IMG/VR virus record: IMGVR_UViG_3300018036_000027
Coordinates: 1 to 36,839 of that record
Origin: a virus
Direction: 5' to 3' (one strand)
DNA length: 36,839 nucleotides
Both the position numbers and the translations under genes were made by a program. This document shows positions 5,611 to 16,500 of the stretch, piece by piece. Numbering within the stretch: the stretch's first letter is position 1; the number at the start of each line of letters is the position of its first letter. The notes below the pieces were generated by a model. That model saw only the letters and a list, made by a program, of their open reading frames with translations, was not told the DNA's origin and made no database searches.

Positions 5611-8205
5611 ATGGCTGGATTCAATCCTCAGAATTTATTAGAGCAAGCATCGAGAGCAGGACGATCTCTTGCAGATTTTGCAGAAAGAAAAGCCGAACAG
5701 ATTTCAGAAGCAATACAAACATCAGCAAATATTGATGTAAATGCTATTGCAGATTCTATAGAAGGTGCTGTTACAGAAAAGGCTGCTGCAGCTGTAGATC
5801 CTGTTTTAAAGATTCCTTTAGATTATCGAACACAATTAGAATATCAAAATGCAGAGCTTCAAAAATTTGCAAGATTATTAGGAGTTTCTGGTGCTACTAG
5901 TTTACCACTACCAAATGAATTAAGAGATTACGCTAGTTACAATTATGTTTTAGGACTAGGCGTACTAAACAATTATGAAATAAATTTTCCTGACAAAACC
6001 TATAGAGTGAAAGACCCTGAGGTTATGGTACTGAGGACAGGTGGCGGCATTCCTAAAAAGGCAACTACGCTTTATGAAAAAGGCGGCCAAATAGAATACT
6101 TTATGGATAACTTTGAAGTAGAAGCTATTATAGGTAATAACAGTAAGACTAAACAAACAAATGCTATACAGTTAAGTTTTACAGTAACAGAACCATACAG
6201 TATGGGATTGTTTTTACAAACTCTACAAGTTGCCGCAGTTCAAGCAGAACATAAAAATTATCTTGAAGCACCATATATTATCTCTTTGGACTTTAAGGGC
6301 TGGGATGTAAATGGCAATTATATATCTAAACCTAATCTACGAAGATTCTTTCCAATCAAAATTGTAAACATAGATTTTGAAGTAACCGAAAGTGGAAGTC
6401 AGTATAATGTAACAGCTATTCCTTGGCATGAGCAAGGATTGTCAGACCAAGTACAAAATACAAAAACAGACATTACTATTACAGGTAGAACTGTAGAAGA
6501 ACTTTTACAAAGTGGCGCTAAAAGTTTAATGTCAGCATTCAATGAATACCAGCAGAAAAAACTTGAAGATAAGCAAATTGTAGCAGTAGATGAATATGTA
6601 ATTATATTTCCTAAAGAAAGGTCATCAGCCAACGAACAACTTTTAGGAACATCAACAGAAGAAAGCAGATCAACAACAAATCCTGAACTTAATAATGGTG
6701 AAGGTGGAGAACGATCTATAAGTGCAGAAGACAGACTACGGTTGTACCAAAGTATAACAGGAAACAATGATACTAATGTACCTGCTGATTTTGATGCAGA
6801 ACTTAGTAAACTATTAGGCATAGTTGTTAAGAGATCAGGCATCGGCGAAGCAGTACGAGAAAATGCAGAAAATCCCGAAAACATAAATCCCATAGGAAAA
6901 GCACAATTAGTTGAATCTTATCTAGATGGTGGAAAACAGCCATTTGGCAGACCTAAGTTTGTAGAAGAAACAACACAAACTGGAGGTCCACCTAATCGTA
7001 CCAGAACTGTAGGTACAGGTGTATTTAAAAGAGGTAATATTACTATTTCAAATGGTGGTAGAGATTTAACATTTAAGTCTGGCACAAAGATTCAAAATAT
7101 TATCGAAGAGATTATTATCCTAAGCGAATACGGAAGAAGCATAGCAGATGCAGTACCTGATAAAAATGGTATGATACCTTGGTTTAAGATTGAAGTAGAT
7201 GTTTATAATATTACAAATTATGAACAGATGGATTTAACTGGTGAATTTCCTAAGTTATATGTTTACAGGGTTATTCCTTACAAAGCACACATCAGCAGAT
7301 ATTCTCCTCCAACAAAAGCAAGTCCAGGAATTGAAGAGTTAAAAAAACAATGCTGTAAAGAATATGATTACATTTATACTGGAAAAAATGACGATGTGTT
7401 AAAATTTAATATTGAATTTGACAAAGCGTTTTTTACTGCTATTATGCCATTTGGCGGAGAGAATAGTGCCGGCACCAAAGAAGAAGAAACTGCTAGTCCT
7501 GGATTATCTCCAGGACATCCTGCATATAAACCGCAAACTGGTGACACAAATAATTTTTCCAGTTCAGGAAATGCTACAAGTGGAGATTCTCCAAGAAGCG
7601 AATCACGCCCTACAGCAGGATTTTTAGATAGAACAAAATCTAGCATTGCAAGAGATTTTAACGATGCACTTGTTAATAGTAATGTTGATTTGGTAACAGC
7701 AAATATGGAGATATGGGGCGATCCTTATTATATTGCAGATAGTGGCATGGGCAATTATAATGCAGAAGAAACTCCTTATATTAATCTAACAAAAGATGGT
7801 ACTATGGATTACCAAACTTCTGAAGTTGATATTTTAGTTAATTTTAGAACACCTGTAGATTACAATCAAGATGGTACAATGATGTTTCCGTCATTAGGTG
7901 GCAAACCAGTAGGAGCATTTAGCGGAGTATATCAAGTATTATTTGTAAGTAGTAGATTTGCAGAAGGACAATTTATACAAACACTTAAATTAATACGAAG
8001 AAGAAATCAGTCAGGACAGGATACAAATTCAACACCAACATCAACTGACAACCAAGCTATGACAGAAAGAACTGAAGATACAAGCGGAGCATCAACAGAT
8101 CAAGGTGCAGGAGCATCGCAAAACGGTGCTGGCGATCAAGCAGAAGCTGAAAGAATCGCTAGTGTTAACGCAGCAAGAGCCAACGGCGCCAATGTAGGAT
8201 TTTAA
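5611..8205 (+). CDS. Baseplate hub structural protein (gp27-like role)
   Basis: An 864-residue protein. Residues 1-65 are alanine-rich and helical. From 85 to about 290 there is a beta-rich domain with VTEPYSMGLFLQTLQVAA and YNVTAIPWHEQGLSDQ. A second domain around 485-625 contains IPWFKIEVDVYNITNYEQMD, YVYRVIPYKAHISRY and VLKFNIEFDKAFFTAIMPFG. A third part near 776-799 has VLFVSSRFAEGQFIQTLKLI and is followed by a low-complexity Ser/Thr/Gln/Ala/Gly tail. The closing 'FxxGxFxQTLxLIR' pattern is typical of hub proteins of the gp27/gpD type, which form the ring that carries the gp5 spike. Placement directly before gp5 agrees. It is about twice the length of T4 gp27, so a combination of hub functions is possible. 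Homology to gp27 itself is inferred, not read directly. Confidence 0.6.
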   Translation: MAGFNPQNLLEQASRAGRSLADFAERKAEQISEAIQTSANIDVNAIADSIEGAVTEKAAAAVDPVLKIPLDYRTQLEYQNAELQKFARLLGVSGATSLPLPNELRDYASYNYVLGLGVLNNYEINFPDKTYRVKDPEVMVLRTGGGIPKKATTLYEKGGQIEYFMDNFEVEAIIGNNSKTKQTNAIQLSFTVTEPYSMGLFLQTLQVAAVQAEHKNYLEAPYIISLDFKGWDVNGNYISKPNLRRFFPIKIVNIDFEVTESGSQYNVTAIPWHEQGLSDQVQNTKTDITITGRTVEELLQSGAKSLMSAFNEYQQKKLEDKQIVAVDEYVIIFPKERSSANEQLLGTSTEESRSTTNPELNNGEGGERSISAEDRLRLYQSITGNNDTNVPADFDAELSKLLGIVVKRSGIGEAVRENAENPENINPIGKAQLVESYLDGGKQPFGRPKFVEETTQTGGPPNRTRTVGTGVFKRGNITISNGGRDLTFKSGTKIQNIIEEIIILSEYGRSIADAVPDKNGMIPWFKIEVDVYNITNYEQMDLTGEFPKLYVYRVIPYKAHISRYSPPTKASPGIEELKKQCCKEYDYIYTGKNDDVLKFNIEFDKAFFTAIMPFGGENSAGTKEEETASPGLSPGHPAYKPQTGDTNNFSSSGNATSGDSPRSESRPTAGFLDRTKSSIARDFNDALVNSNVDLVTANMEIWGDPYYIADSGMGNYNAEETPYINLTKDGTMDYQTSEVDILVNFRTPVDYNQDGTMMFPSLGGKPVGAFSGVYQVLFVSSRFAEGQFIQTLKLIRRRNQSGQDTNSTPTSTDNQAMTERTEDTSGASTDQGAGASQNGAGDQAEAERIASVNAARANGANVGF

Positions 8206-8207
8206 CA

Positions 8208-9554
8208 ATGAGTAGAAATAAAATAACAAGAACTAGACGCCCGTCCTGGATGGAATCATCTGGTCCGTATTTAGGCAAGATAAAAAACCATCTTGACAGC
8301 GAATATATGGGTGCAGTAGAAGTTGAAATATTAAAAATTAACGAATCTGGAAATCCAGAAGGCGGCAGTGGTTATCTTTTGCCTTGCTATTATGTTAGTC
8401 CTTTTTACGGGGTTACTCCTAGAGAAGGTGCAAAACCAAATCCTGGATTTGCATATACACAGCAAAGTTACGGTATGTGGGCTGTGCCACCTGATGTAGG
8501 TACAACTGTTGTTGTATTAACTATGGAAGAAAATTTTGGTTTTGGTTATTGGATAGGCTGTGTACAAGACAAGTATATGAACTTTATGGTGCCTGGTCGT
8601 GCTTCAACGACTTATAATGACCAAAATAATTCAAGTCCTAAACCTGTCGGCGAATATAACAAAACACTAGAAACAGCTGCAGGAAGAGATCCTACAAAAT
8701 ATATAAAACCTGTAGATGACAATCAGTCTGGGTTTTTAGGAAGACAAGGACTACTAGATGACACAACTAGAGGAACTACAACTTCTAGTGCTAGAAGAGA
8801 ACTTCCTAGCATGGTATTCGGCATTAGTACTCCTGGTCCATCTGACAGACGAGAAGGAAAACCTACAGCATCATATGGTGAAAACTTTGGACAAAGTCAA
8901 GTTCCTTTTAGTAGACTGGGCGGAACAACATTTGTAATGGACGATGGTGATCCGTTTTTATTAAGAAAAACACCAGCAGATCAAGGCCCTCCGGAATATG
9001 CAAGTGTAGAAAGAAACGAAGGAGGTGATCCAACACTTCCTCACAACGAACTTACAAGATTGCGAACAAGAACTGGGCATCAAATACTGATGCACAATAC
9101 CGAAGATTTAATCTACATAGGTAACGCTAAAGGTTCAACTTGGATAGAGCTTACTTCTAATGGTAAAATAGATATATTTGCTAATGATAGTGTTAGCATT
9201 CATACTGCGGCAGATTTAAATATTACAGCAGACAGAGATATTATTATGAGTGCAGGTAGAAATATTTGTCTATCAGCAGGTAATGACGGTAGAATTACTG
9301 CTGGCCAAGGCACACACATTGTTTCACAAACACATACAGAAACAGCACCTGGAGGCATAAACATGAACGGTCCTGCGGCTACAGCTGCATATGGCCCGTT
9401 AAGAAGCCCTCAAAAAGAACCGTGGTTAGGACATGAAAATCTTAATCCTGAAGCTCACATGCCAGCCAAAACTGATGCTGATCCTGCTGCAGGAAATACA
9501 GCAGGTGTAGGAGAATATGTAACAGTACCTGATACTTTCAGGAAAGGAATGTAA
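8208..9554 (+). CDS. 5: gp5-like baseplate spike protein without lysozyme domain
   Basis: A 448-residue protein. Residues 20-135 form an OB-fold-like gp5 N-terminal domain (YLGKIKNHLDSEYMGAVEVE, MWAVPPDVGTTVVVLTMEE, GFGYWIGCVQDKYMNFMVPG). Residues 309-378 show short alternating strands (STWIELTSNGKIDIFAND, LNITADRDIIMSAGRN, ICLSAGNDGRITAG) like the triple beta-helix needle of gp5/VgrG proteins. A short tail with PWLGHENLNPEAHMP follows. T4 gp5 (575 residues) carries a T4-lysozyme domain between these parts. Here that place is taken by a linker-like stretch (about 140-290), and no Glu...Asp...Thr lysozyme signature is seen. The protein should still form the membrane-puncturing spike on the hub. 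Confidence 0.85.
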   Translation: MSRNKITRTRRPSWMESSGPYLGKIKNHLDSEYMGAVEVEILKINESGNPEGGSGYLLPCYYVSPFYGVTPREGAKPNPGFAYTQQSYGMWAVPPDVGTTVVVLTMEENFGFGYWIGCVQDKYMNFMVPGRASTTYNDQNNSSPKPVGEYNKTLETAAGRDPTKYIKPVDDNQSGFLGRQGLLDDTTRGTTTSSARRELPSMVFGISTPGPSDRREGKPTASYGENFGQSQVPFSRLGGTTFVMDDGDPFLLRKTPADQGPPEYASVERNEGGDPTLPHNELTRLRTRTGHQILMHNTEDLIYIGNAKGSTWIELTSNGKIDIFANDSVSIHTAADLNITADRDIIMSAGRNICLSAGNDGRITAGQGTHIVSQTHTETAPGGINMNGPAATAAYGPLRSPQKEPWLGHENLNPEAHMPAKTDADPAAGNTAGVGEYVTVPDTFRKGM

Positions 9555-9566
9555 GGTAAATACGAT

Positions 9567-10019
9567 ATGAGCAATTTAGAAAAGCAACTTTACAAACAAA
9601 TTAGTGTTCCTTCAAAAAACCGCAAAAATGAATCTATACCAGGATCACGGACTTATAGAGGCATTAGTACAGTCAACGATGGAAATTCTAGTAAAGTTCT
9701 TTATGACCTTGCACTTATAAAACAAGATATACTTAATCACTTTCATATCAGACAGGGTGAAAAATTAAGCGATCCTGAATTTGGTACTATTATTTGGGAC
9801 GCACTATTTGAACCTTTTACAGGTGATATGAAAAATGCAATTATTGAAAATGTGTCAAATATTGTAAATTATGATCCTCGAGTAAGAGTCAACAACATTA
9901 TAGTTGATCAGTTTGAAAGTGGTTTACAAGTAGAAATTAGCCTAACCTATCTACCATACAACATCTCGGAACAAATGAAGTTAACATTTGATCAAAACAA
10001 CGGCTTTTTAAATACATAA
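9567..10019 (+). CDS. 25: gp25-like baseplate wedge protein
   Basis: A 150-residue member of the GPW/gp25 family. The conserved core runs from about residue 45 to 145: LYDLALIKQDILNHFHIRQG, EFGTIIWDALFEPFT, AIIENVSNIVNYDPRVRVNN, then the closing strands LQVEISLTYLPYN. The family sits at the inner end of the wedge and contacts gp53 and gp6, and related proteins are found in type VI secretion baseplates. The first 40 residues are a basic, probably flexible extension. GTAAGG about ten bases upstream is the likely ribosome site. The following gp6 gene starts after a 51-base gap, the largest in this baseplate cluster, with late-promoter-like sequences. Confidence 0.9.
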   Translation: MSNLEKQLYKQISVPSKNRKNESIPGSRTYRGISTVNDGNSSKVLYDLALIKQDILNHFHIRQGEKLSDPEFGTIIWDALFEPFTGDMKNAIIENVSNIVNYDPRVRVNNIIVDQFESGLQVEISLTYLPYNISEQMKLTFDQNNGFLNT

Positions 10020-10037
10020 TTAACTACGCACATTTCT

Positions 10038-10054
10038 CAATATGCTAAATATTG
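10038..10054 (+). promoter_or_regulatory. Candidate late promoter and inverted repeat upstream of gp6
   Basis: GCTAAATA at 10044-10051 matches the last six bases of the TATAAATA late box and lies 19 bases before the gp6 ATG. It is embedded in a perfect inverted repeat CAATAT-GCTAA-ATATTG (10038-10054). A second weaker candidate, TTTAAATA, lies at 10007-10014 inside the end of gp25. AGGAAG at 10061-10066 is the ribosome site of gp6. Confidence 0.35.
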
Positions 10055-10070
10055 TATAGAAGGAAGAGCC

Positions 10071-13000
10071 ATGTCGTCAACAGATAGACAAAACAGATTA
10101 TTAGTAGCAGAAGACTGGAAACGCATCTATCAAAGCTATAGAAATGCAGATTTCCAGAGTTATGATTTTGACAATTTACGTCGAACAATGATCTCTTATC
10201 TAAGAGAGAATTACCCAGAAGATTTTAACGATTATATTGAATCAAGCGAATACCTTGCATTAATTGATCTTATTGCATTCTTAGGTCAAAACCTTGCGTT
10301 TAGAGTTGACTTAAATGCTAGAGAAAACTATCTTGAACTTGCAGAACGCCGTGAAAGTGTTTTGCGTTTAGCAAGGCTTCTTTCGTATAATCCTAAGCGT
10401 AACCAAGCTGCTAACGGATTGCTCAAAATTGAAACTGTAAGCACTTCAGAAACACTATTTGATAGTAATAATATCAATTTAGAGAACCAAACAATATTAT
10501 GGAATGATCCTTCTAATCCAGATTGGTATGAACAATTTATTAAAGTTTTAAACAGAGCATTGCCTGTAAACGGAACATTTGGCCGTCCAGTTAAAAAAGA
10601 CACAGTAAACGGAGTAGCAACAGAACAGTATAGATTTAATTCTACTAATACAGATGTTCCTGCTTTTAGTTTTTCAAAACCTGTAGATGGTAGCACTACT
10701 AGATTTGAAATAGTTTCCACTGACATTGATAACGGAACTATTTTAGAAGAAGCACCGTTTCCGGGAAACAACTTTGCATTTTTGTACAGAGATGATGGCC
10801 GAGGTCCTGCAAGTTCTAATAGCGGTTTCTTTTGTCACTTCCGTCAAGGAACACTAGACCAAGGTACTTTTAATGTAACAGCACCTAGTACAAATCAAGT
10901 TGTTGCAGTAGATGCTACAAATGTAAACAATACAGATGTGTGGCTTTATAAACTAGATAGTTTTGGTAACGAAATTGAACAATGGACAAAGGTTGAAGCA
11001 GTAGAAGGTAACAATGTTATCTATAATAGCCTGAGTAAAAACATTAGAAATATTTTTAGTATTCTTACTAGAATAGATGATAGAGTAAGTTTAATTTTCT
11101 CGGACGGTGTGTTTGGTAATTTACCACAAGGAAATTTCCGTGTGTATTACAGAACAAGTAAAAATCAAAGATTAATCGTAAGTCCTAAAGACATGAGAGG
11201 CGTTAATATTGAAATAGATTATGTTTCACGCACAGGTAAAGTTGAAACTATATCAATGACATTCAGCCTTCAATATACAGTTGACAATGCTAGTGTTTCA
11301 GAAACTAATGCTAATATTAGACAGAGAGCACCTGCTACTTATTATACACAAAATAGATTAGTCACAGCAGAAGATTATCAAATTGGTCCTCTAGGTATAA
11401 GTCAAGAAATTATTAAAACTAAAAGTGTTAATCGTACTGCTAGTGGTATAAGCAGATATTTTGATTTGCTCGATGCAACCGGAAAATATAGTAAAACAAA
11501 CTTGTTTGGTACTGACGGAATAGTTTATAAAGAATTTACTACAAACAAAGAAACATTTACTTTTGTAACACAGACAGATGTTCAAGGAGAGATTGTAAAC
11601 ACAATTGAACCTATATTGTCTAGTAAACAGATTAGAAATTATTATTTTGTAAAGTTTCCTAAAACAGATACAGTTGACCTAAATATTACTTGGACACAAT
11701 CTACTAAAGATACAAATCTAAGTACAGGTTATTTTATTAACGTCAATCAAATAAGACAACTACTAGGTACATTTACAACTAGTGTTCTTAAATTAATTAG
11801 ACCGGGTACAAGTTTAAAATTTGTTGCTCCAACAGGTTATCATTTTATGCCTGATGGAACACTTATGGCAGGTGCCGCTGACCACTTAAATTCAAGAACA
11901 TATAAGTGGGTTAAAGTAATTAGTGTTTCTGGTGATGGTACAACTATTGAGGAAAGCGGAAACGGTCCTGTGTATTTTAACGACGTAATACCAACAGGAT
12001 CACAGTTGGTTGAAATTAAACCGTTTATTGCACAAAGTTTAGAGCAGGATGTTAAGACACAAGTTATTGATCAGATTTTTGCATATAAAACATTTGGTTT
12101 AAGATTTGATATTAATTTAGGTCAGTGGCGTGTTATTACAGAAAATAACTTAAATGCAACTGGTGAATTTAATACAGGTAAAACAGGTGATAATACTAAC
12201 CAGCAACTTGATGCTAGTTGGTTGTTGCTGTTTACTAATGACGGTGAAACTTATACAATTGATAGTCGAGGTAGTAGATATGTGTTTGAAAGCGATCAAG
12301 AGATTCGGTTCTACTTTGATAGCAGTGATAAAATTTACAATAGTTTAACCGGAAAAATTGTAAAAGATAAAATTACAGTTTTAAATAATAATAACAAGCC
12401 TGACAGCATAAACAGTTTTACAGTTGATCTTGATTGGGAAATTACAAAAGAATACAGAGATGCTGAAGGTTATGTAAACAGTAAAAAAGTTGAAGTAACT
12501 TTCTTTGACGATGACGATGACGGTGTAGTTGATGATCCTGAAATTTTTGATGTAATTGTTGACGAAAACATTAATCCGTTAACAAAATATGTTTTCCAGA
12601 AAAAATTAGTTACAACTGACGGTGTTGAAGATTACAATTATGTTGACAATGCAATTGAAAATATTAGAGTTTTACAAGGTGTTGAAAATGTTGGAGCACT
12701 CAGTCAGTATCTAAACGGACAAGTATTTTACTTTGTGAATACAAATGTGTTTAATATCTATACAAGTGCAACAGGAAGCCTTGCGTTAACAACAGATTAC
12801 AAAGCACATATTGGTAGAGATAAATTAAAATTCCAGTATATTCATGCTGCTGATGACAACACAAGAATAGATCCTAGTGCAAGTAACATAATTGACACTT
12901 ATATCTTAACAAGAAATTACGACAATAGTTATAGACAATATCTTGACGGGACAATACCGACAAAACCTCTTGCACCATCAAGTGATAATTTATTTTTAAG

Positions 13001-13514
13001 TTATGGTGCAGAAATAGGAAAAATTAAATCTTTAAGTGATGAAATTATTTTTCATCCTGTAAAATATAAAGTGCTTTTTGGAGCAAAGGCTGATTTAGAT
13101 TTGCAAGCAAAATTTAAAATTGTAAAAAATCCTGATCTAGTACTAAACGACAATGATATTAAATCTAGGGTAATTAGTGCAATCAATCAATTCTTTGCAT
13201 TAGAAAATTGGGACTTTGGCGAAACATTTTATTTTACAGAACTAGCAACTTATGTAACCAACCAACTTTCTCCTGACATTGTAACCTTTGTTATTGTGCC
13301 CGAACAAGAAAGTAAAGTATTTGGTAGCTTATTTGAAATCAAATCAGAACTTGATGAAATTTTTATAAGCGGAGCAACAGTTAATAATTTAGAAATTATT
13401 GATGCTGTTACTGCTTCAAAACTTAGCGCATCTGGAAATATTGTTTCAAGTGCAACTACTAATAATACAGGTATCACAAGCTCAAGCTCAACTAATGGAG
13501 GCAGTAGCTATTAA
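10071..13514 (+). CDS. 6: gp6-like baseplate wedge protein, enlarged, with EF-hand-type loop
   Basis: A 1147-residue protein. Residues 10-115 are the unmistakable gp6 N-terminal domain (DWKRIYQSYRNADFQSYDFD, YLALIDLIAFLGQNLAFRVD, NARENYLELAERRESVLRLA). Further on it has baseplate-J-like parts, such as SLIFSDGVFGNLPQGNFRVY near 345 and RLVTAEDYQIGP near 430. T4 gp6 has 660 residues, so about 490 residues are extra, mostly between 450 and 1000. A calcium-loop pattern DDDDDGVVDDPE occupies residues 813-824. The Ser/Thr-rich end (SSSSTNGGSSY) is probably flexible. Family knowledge: gp6 dimers form the iris ring around the hub and drive baseplate opening. The stop codon overlaps the ATG of the giant gene, so the two are coupled. 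Confidence 0.92.
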   Translation: MSSTDRQNRLLVAEDWKRIYQSYRNADFQSYDFDNLRRTMISYLRENYPEDFNDYIESSEYLALIDLIAFLGQNLAFRVDLNARENYLELAERRESVLRLARLLSYNPKRNQAANGLLKIETVSTSETLFDSNNINLENQTILWNDPSNPDWYEQFIKVLNRALPVNGTFGRPVKKDTVNGVATEQYRFNSTNTDVPAFSFSKPVDGSTTRFEIVSTDIDNGTILEEAPFPGNNFAFLYRDDGRGPASSNSGFFCHFRQGTLDQGTFNVTAPSTNQVVAVDATNVNNTDVWLYKLDSFGNEIEQWTKVEAVEGNNVIYNSLSKNIRNIFSILTRIDDRVSLIFSDGVFGNLPQGNFRVYYRTSKNQRLIVSPKDMRGVNIEIDYVSRTGKVETISMTFSLQYTVDNASVSETNANIRQRAPATYYTQNRLVTAEDYQIGPLGISQEIIKTKSVNRTASGISRYFDLLDATGKYSKTNLFGTDGIVYKEFTTNKETFTFVTQTDVQGEIVNTIEPILSSKQIRNYYFVKFPKTDTVDLNITWTQSTKDTNLSTGYFINVNQIRQLLGTFTTSVLKLIRPGTSLKFVAPTGYHFMPDGTLMAGAADHLNSRTYKWVKVISVSGDGTTIEESGNGPVYFNDVIPTGSQLVEIKPFIAQSLEQDVKTQVIDQIFAYKTFGLRFDINLGQWRVITENNLNATGEFNTGKTGDNTNQQLDASWLLLFTNDGETYTIDSRGSRYVFESDQEIRFYFDSSDKIYNSLTGKIVKDKITVLNNNNKPDSINSFTVDLDWEITKEYRDAEGYVNSKKVEVTFFDDDDDGVVDDPEIFDVIVDENINPLTKYVFQKKLVTTDGVEDYNYVDNAIENIRVLQGVENVGALSQYLNGQVFYFVNTNVFNIYTSATGSLALTTDYKAHIGRDKLKFQYIHAADDNTRIDPSASNIIDTYILTRNYDNSYRQYLDGTIPTKPLAPSSDNLFLSYGAEIGKIKSLSDEIIFHPVKYKVLFGAKADLDLQAKFKIVKNPDLVLNDNDIKSRVISAINQFFALENWDFGETFYFTELATYVTNQLSPDIVTFVIVPEQESKVFGSLFEIKSELDEIFISGATVNNLEIIDAVTASKLSASGNIVSSATTNNTGITSSSSTNGGSSY

Positions 13515-16500
13515 TGGCATACGATAACGATCAACAAGAACCGGCGCTTCCGGGCGGGAATAATAGTATTAGACGAAAAAGTGAAAATCATCTTCCAAGA
13601 TATTTTCGCACAGCACATAACTCTAAGTTTTTGTCTAGCACACTTGACCAACTTATACAGCCAGGTGTAGCTGAAAAGTTAAATGGTTACATCGGACGCA
13701 AAGCTACTAAAGCATTTAATCCGAGCGATAACTATATTGGCGCAGTTACACAATCTAGAGAAAACTATCAATTAGAGCCAGCCGCAGTAATTAAAGACAA
13801 TTTAGGAAATATTGACTTTTACAAAGACTACAACGACTATATTAATACTATTGCTAATCTAGGCGGCAATATTGATAACCACAGCTTATTAAATAGCCAA
13901 GAATATTATGCATGGAATCCTCATATTGATTGGGATAAGTTTACAAATTTCCGTGAATATTATTGGTTACCTAACGGTCCTGATCTAATTACAGTTCTTG
14001 GACAATCTAAAGATGTTATAAGCACATACACAGTTGGACTTGGTAATAATGTTGATAATGTTACATATGTATTTTCACCTGATGGGCTAACTAATAATCC
14101 TACAATCAAATTGTATAGAGGACAAAAATACAGATTTGAAATTGACACACCAAATCATCCAATGGCGTTTGCTACAAAGAAAAGTTTTACTCCTGGTGAA
14201 GCGGTAATTGTTGCAACTACTGATGGAATTAGAAGTGCAGGAGTATTTGATGTTGTACTGTACGATCAAGACGGCACAGCATATGACGCCGGCGGATTTA
14301 TTGTAGACCCAGTAAGTCAAGAAGAAGCTCTTGCAAGTGTGCAGTTTGGTGATGCAACTAATACTTCTTTAATTTATAATACAGGCGTTTCTAAAACTGA
14401 CGAAGACGGTAACACAATTTCTACTGTTTATATTGAAAAGGGTATTATAGAATTTACTATACCTGATACTGCTCCGGATAATTTATATTACATCTCAAAA
14501 AATGATCCTAATGTTTCAGGATATATGAGAATATATGACATTGAAGACAATACTGCTATTGATGTTGAAGCTGAAGTTATAGGCAAAAAAACATATACTA
14601 CAAGTAGCGGTTGGGACTTTTCAAATGGAATGAAAGTAGAATTTGCTGGTGAAGTTACTCCAGCAAAATATGCATCTGGTCAATGGTATGTAGAAGGTGT
14701 TGGTGACAAAATTAAACTAGTTAGACAAGATGATCTAACAGTTAGTGGAGTATTTACTGACAACATAACAGTTCCGTTTGATGGCAACGAATTTGATTTC
14801 TATCCGTATAGTGAAGCACTAGGATTTCCTACAAATAAAGATTATATTGTTATAAACAGAGCTACCAGTGATGGTAACCTTTGGAGTAGATATAATCGTT
14901 GGTTTCACAAAAGTGTTATTGAACAGTCACAACTTTTAAGTAATAATTCGTCTACACTTGATCAAGCATCTAGAGCTAAACGACCTATTATAGAATTTGA
15001 AGCTGGATTAAAACTTTATAATTTTGGTACAAAAGCCAAAGTTGATGTTGATCTTGTAGATACATTTACAAAGGACATTTTTTCAATTATTGAAGGAAGT
15101 GCAGGATATAATGTTGACGGTGTAAACTTAACCAACGGCATGCGAGTCTTATTTACAGCAGATACTGATGATTTAGTTAAAGGAAAAATTTACAAAGTTA
15201 ACTTTATTACATTTAAAAATAATGTACAAATATCCTTAGTTGAGGAAGCAGACACTGCACCTTTAGAAAATGAAAATGTATTTGTTAGATTTGGTAACAC
15301 ATACGGAGGAACTTTCTTTTACTATAATGGTACTAGTTGGAATTCAGGACAACAAAAAACAAGCATTAATCAACAACCGTTTTTTGATATGTTTGATAAA
15401 GATGGAAACGCATTTGGTAATGACACGTCTTATAATTCTACAACATTTGCTGGTAATAAAATATTTTCTTACAAACAAGGAACTGGAACTAATGATACTG
15501 AACTAGGATTTCCATTAAGTTATAGAAGTATTGAAAATGTAGGCGATATAACATTTAATTTTGATCTACTTCAAAATACTTTTACATACCAAATTGGCAC
15601 AACTTTATATTCAAAAATAACTGATACAGGTTATCTTAAAAAGTATTCTGATAGAACTAATTTTGTTTATCAAAACGGATGGATAAAAGGAAATAAACTT
15701 AGTAACCAACCTATAATTAGACAGTACATATTTGATAATACAACTAATAATTTTTACATTGATGTTTATGATAATATAGATTTTATTAATGATCTTTGGA
15801 TAAGAGTTTATTTAAACAATGATTTACAATTTAGAGATGTAGATTTTACAATATCTCAAGATGCTAATGGCGAATCTTATATAACATTTACAACTGATCT
15901 AAATATAGATGATGTTATTGTTATAAAAACACGCAGTAAGTATGCAAAGAATAATAATGGGTATTATGAAATCGCAAGTAATCTTGAAAAGAATCCTCTT
16001 AACCAAAATTTAAATGAATTTACATTAGGAGAAGTTAACGATCATGTTAGCACTATTGTAGAAGAAATTAATAATTTTGCCGGAACATTTCCAGGAAACA
16101 GCAATTTAAGAGATGTTGGAAAATTAAGCAGTTACGGTAAAAAGTTTTTAAAGCACAGTGGTCCGATTAATCTTGCACTATATCATTTAATTGATACTCA
16201 ATCAAACATTATTAAATCTTTGAGATATGCTAGAAAAGAATACGGTAAATTTAAAAGACAGTTTTTAGAAATTGCTAACACACTTGGTTATGAAGGTCCA
16301 GTAAAAACACATGTAGACAACATATTAAAAGAACTTAATAAAGATAAAACTACAGCTATGCCATTTTACTTTAGTGATATGGTACCACAAGGCGGCGCAA
16401 CTAAAACTGTACACGAAATATTAGATAGTGATGAACAGTTTTTTGCGTTAAGTGAAATATTTTCTTTAAACACATTAAGTAGAAAATCTGCACAAGTATA

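Noticed and set aside
9555-9562. GGTAAATA upstream of gp25 as a late promoter
   Set aside because: Only four bases separate it from the ATG, so transcription would begin within the gene. GTAAGG here is better explained as the ribosome site.
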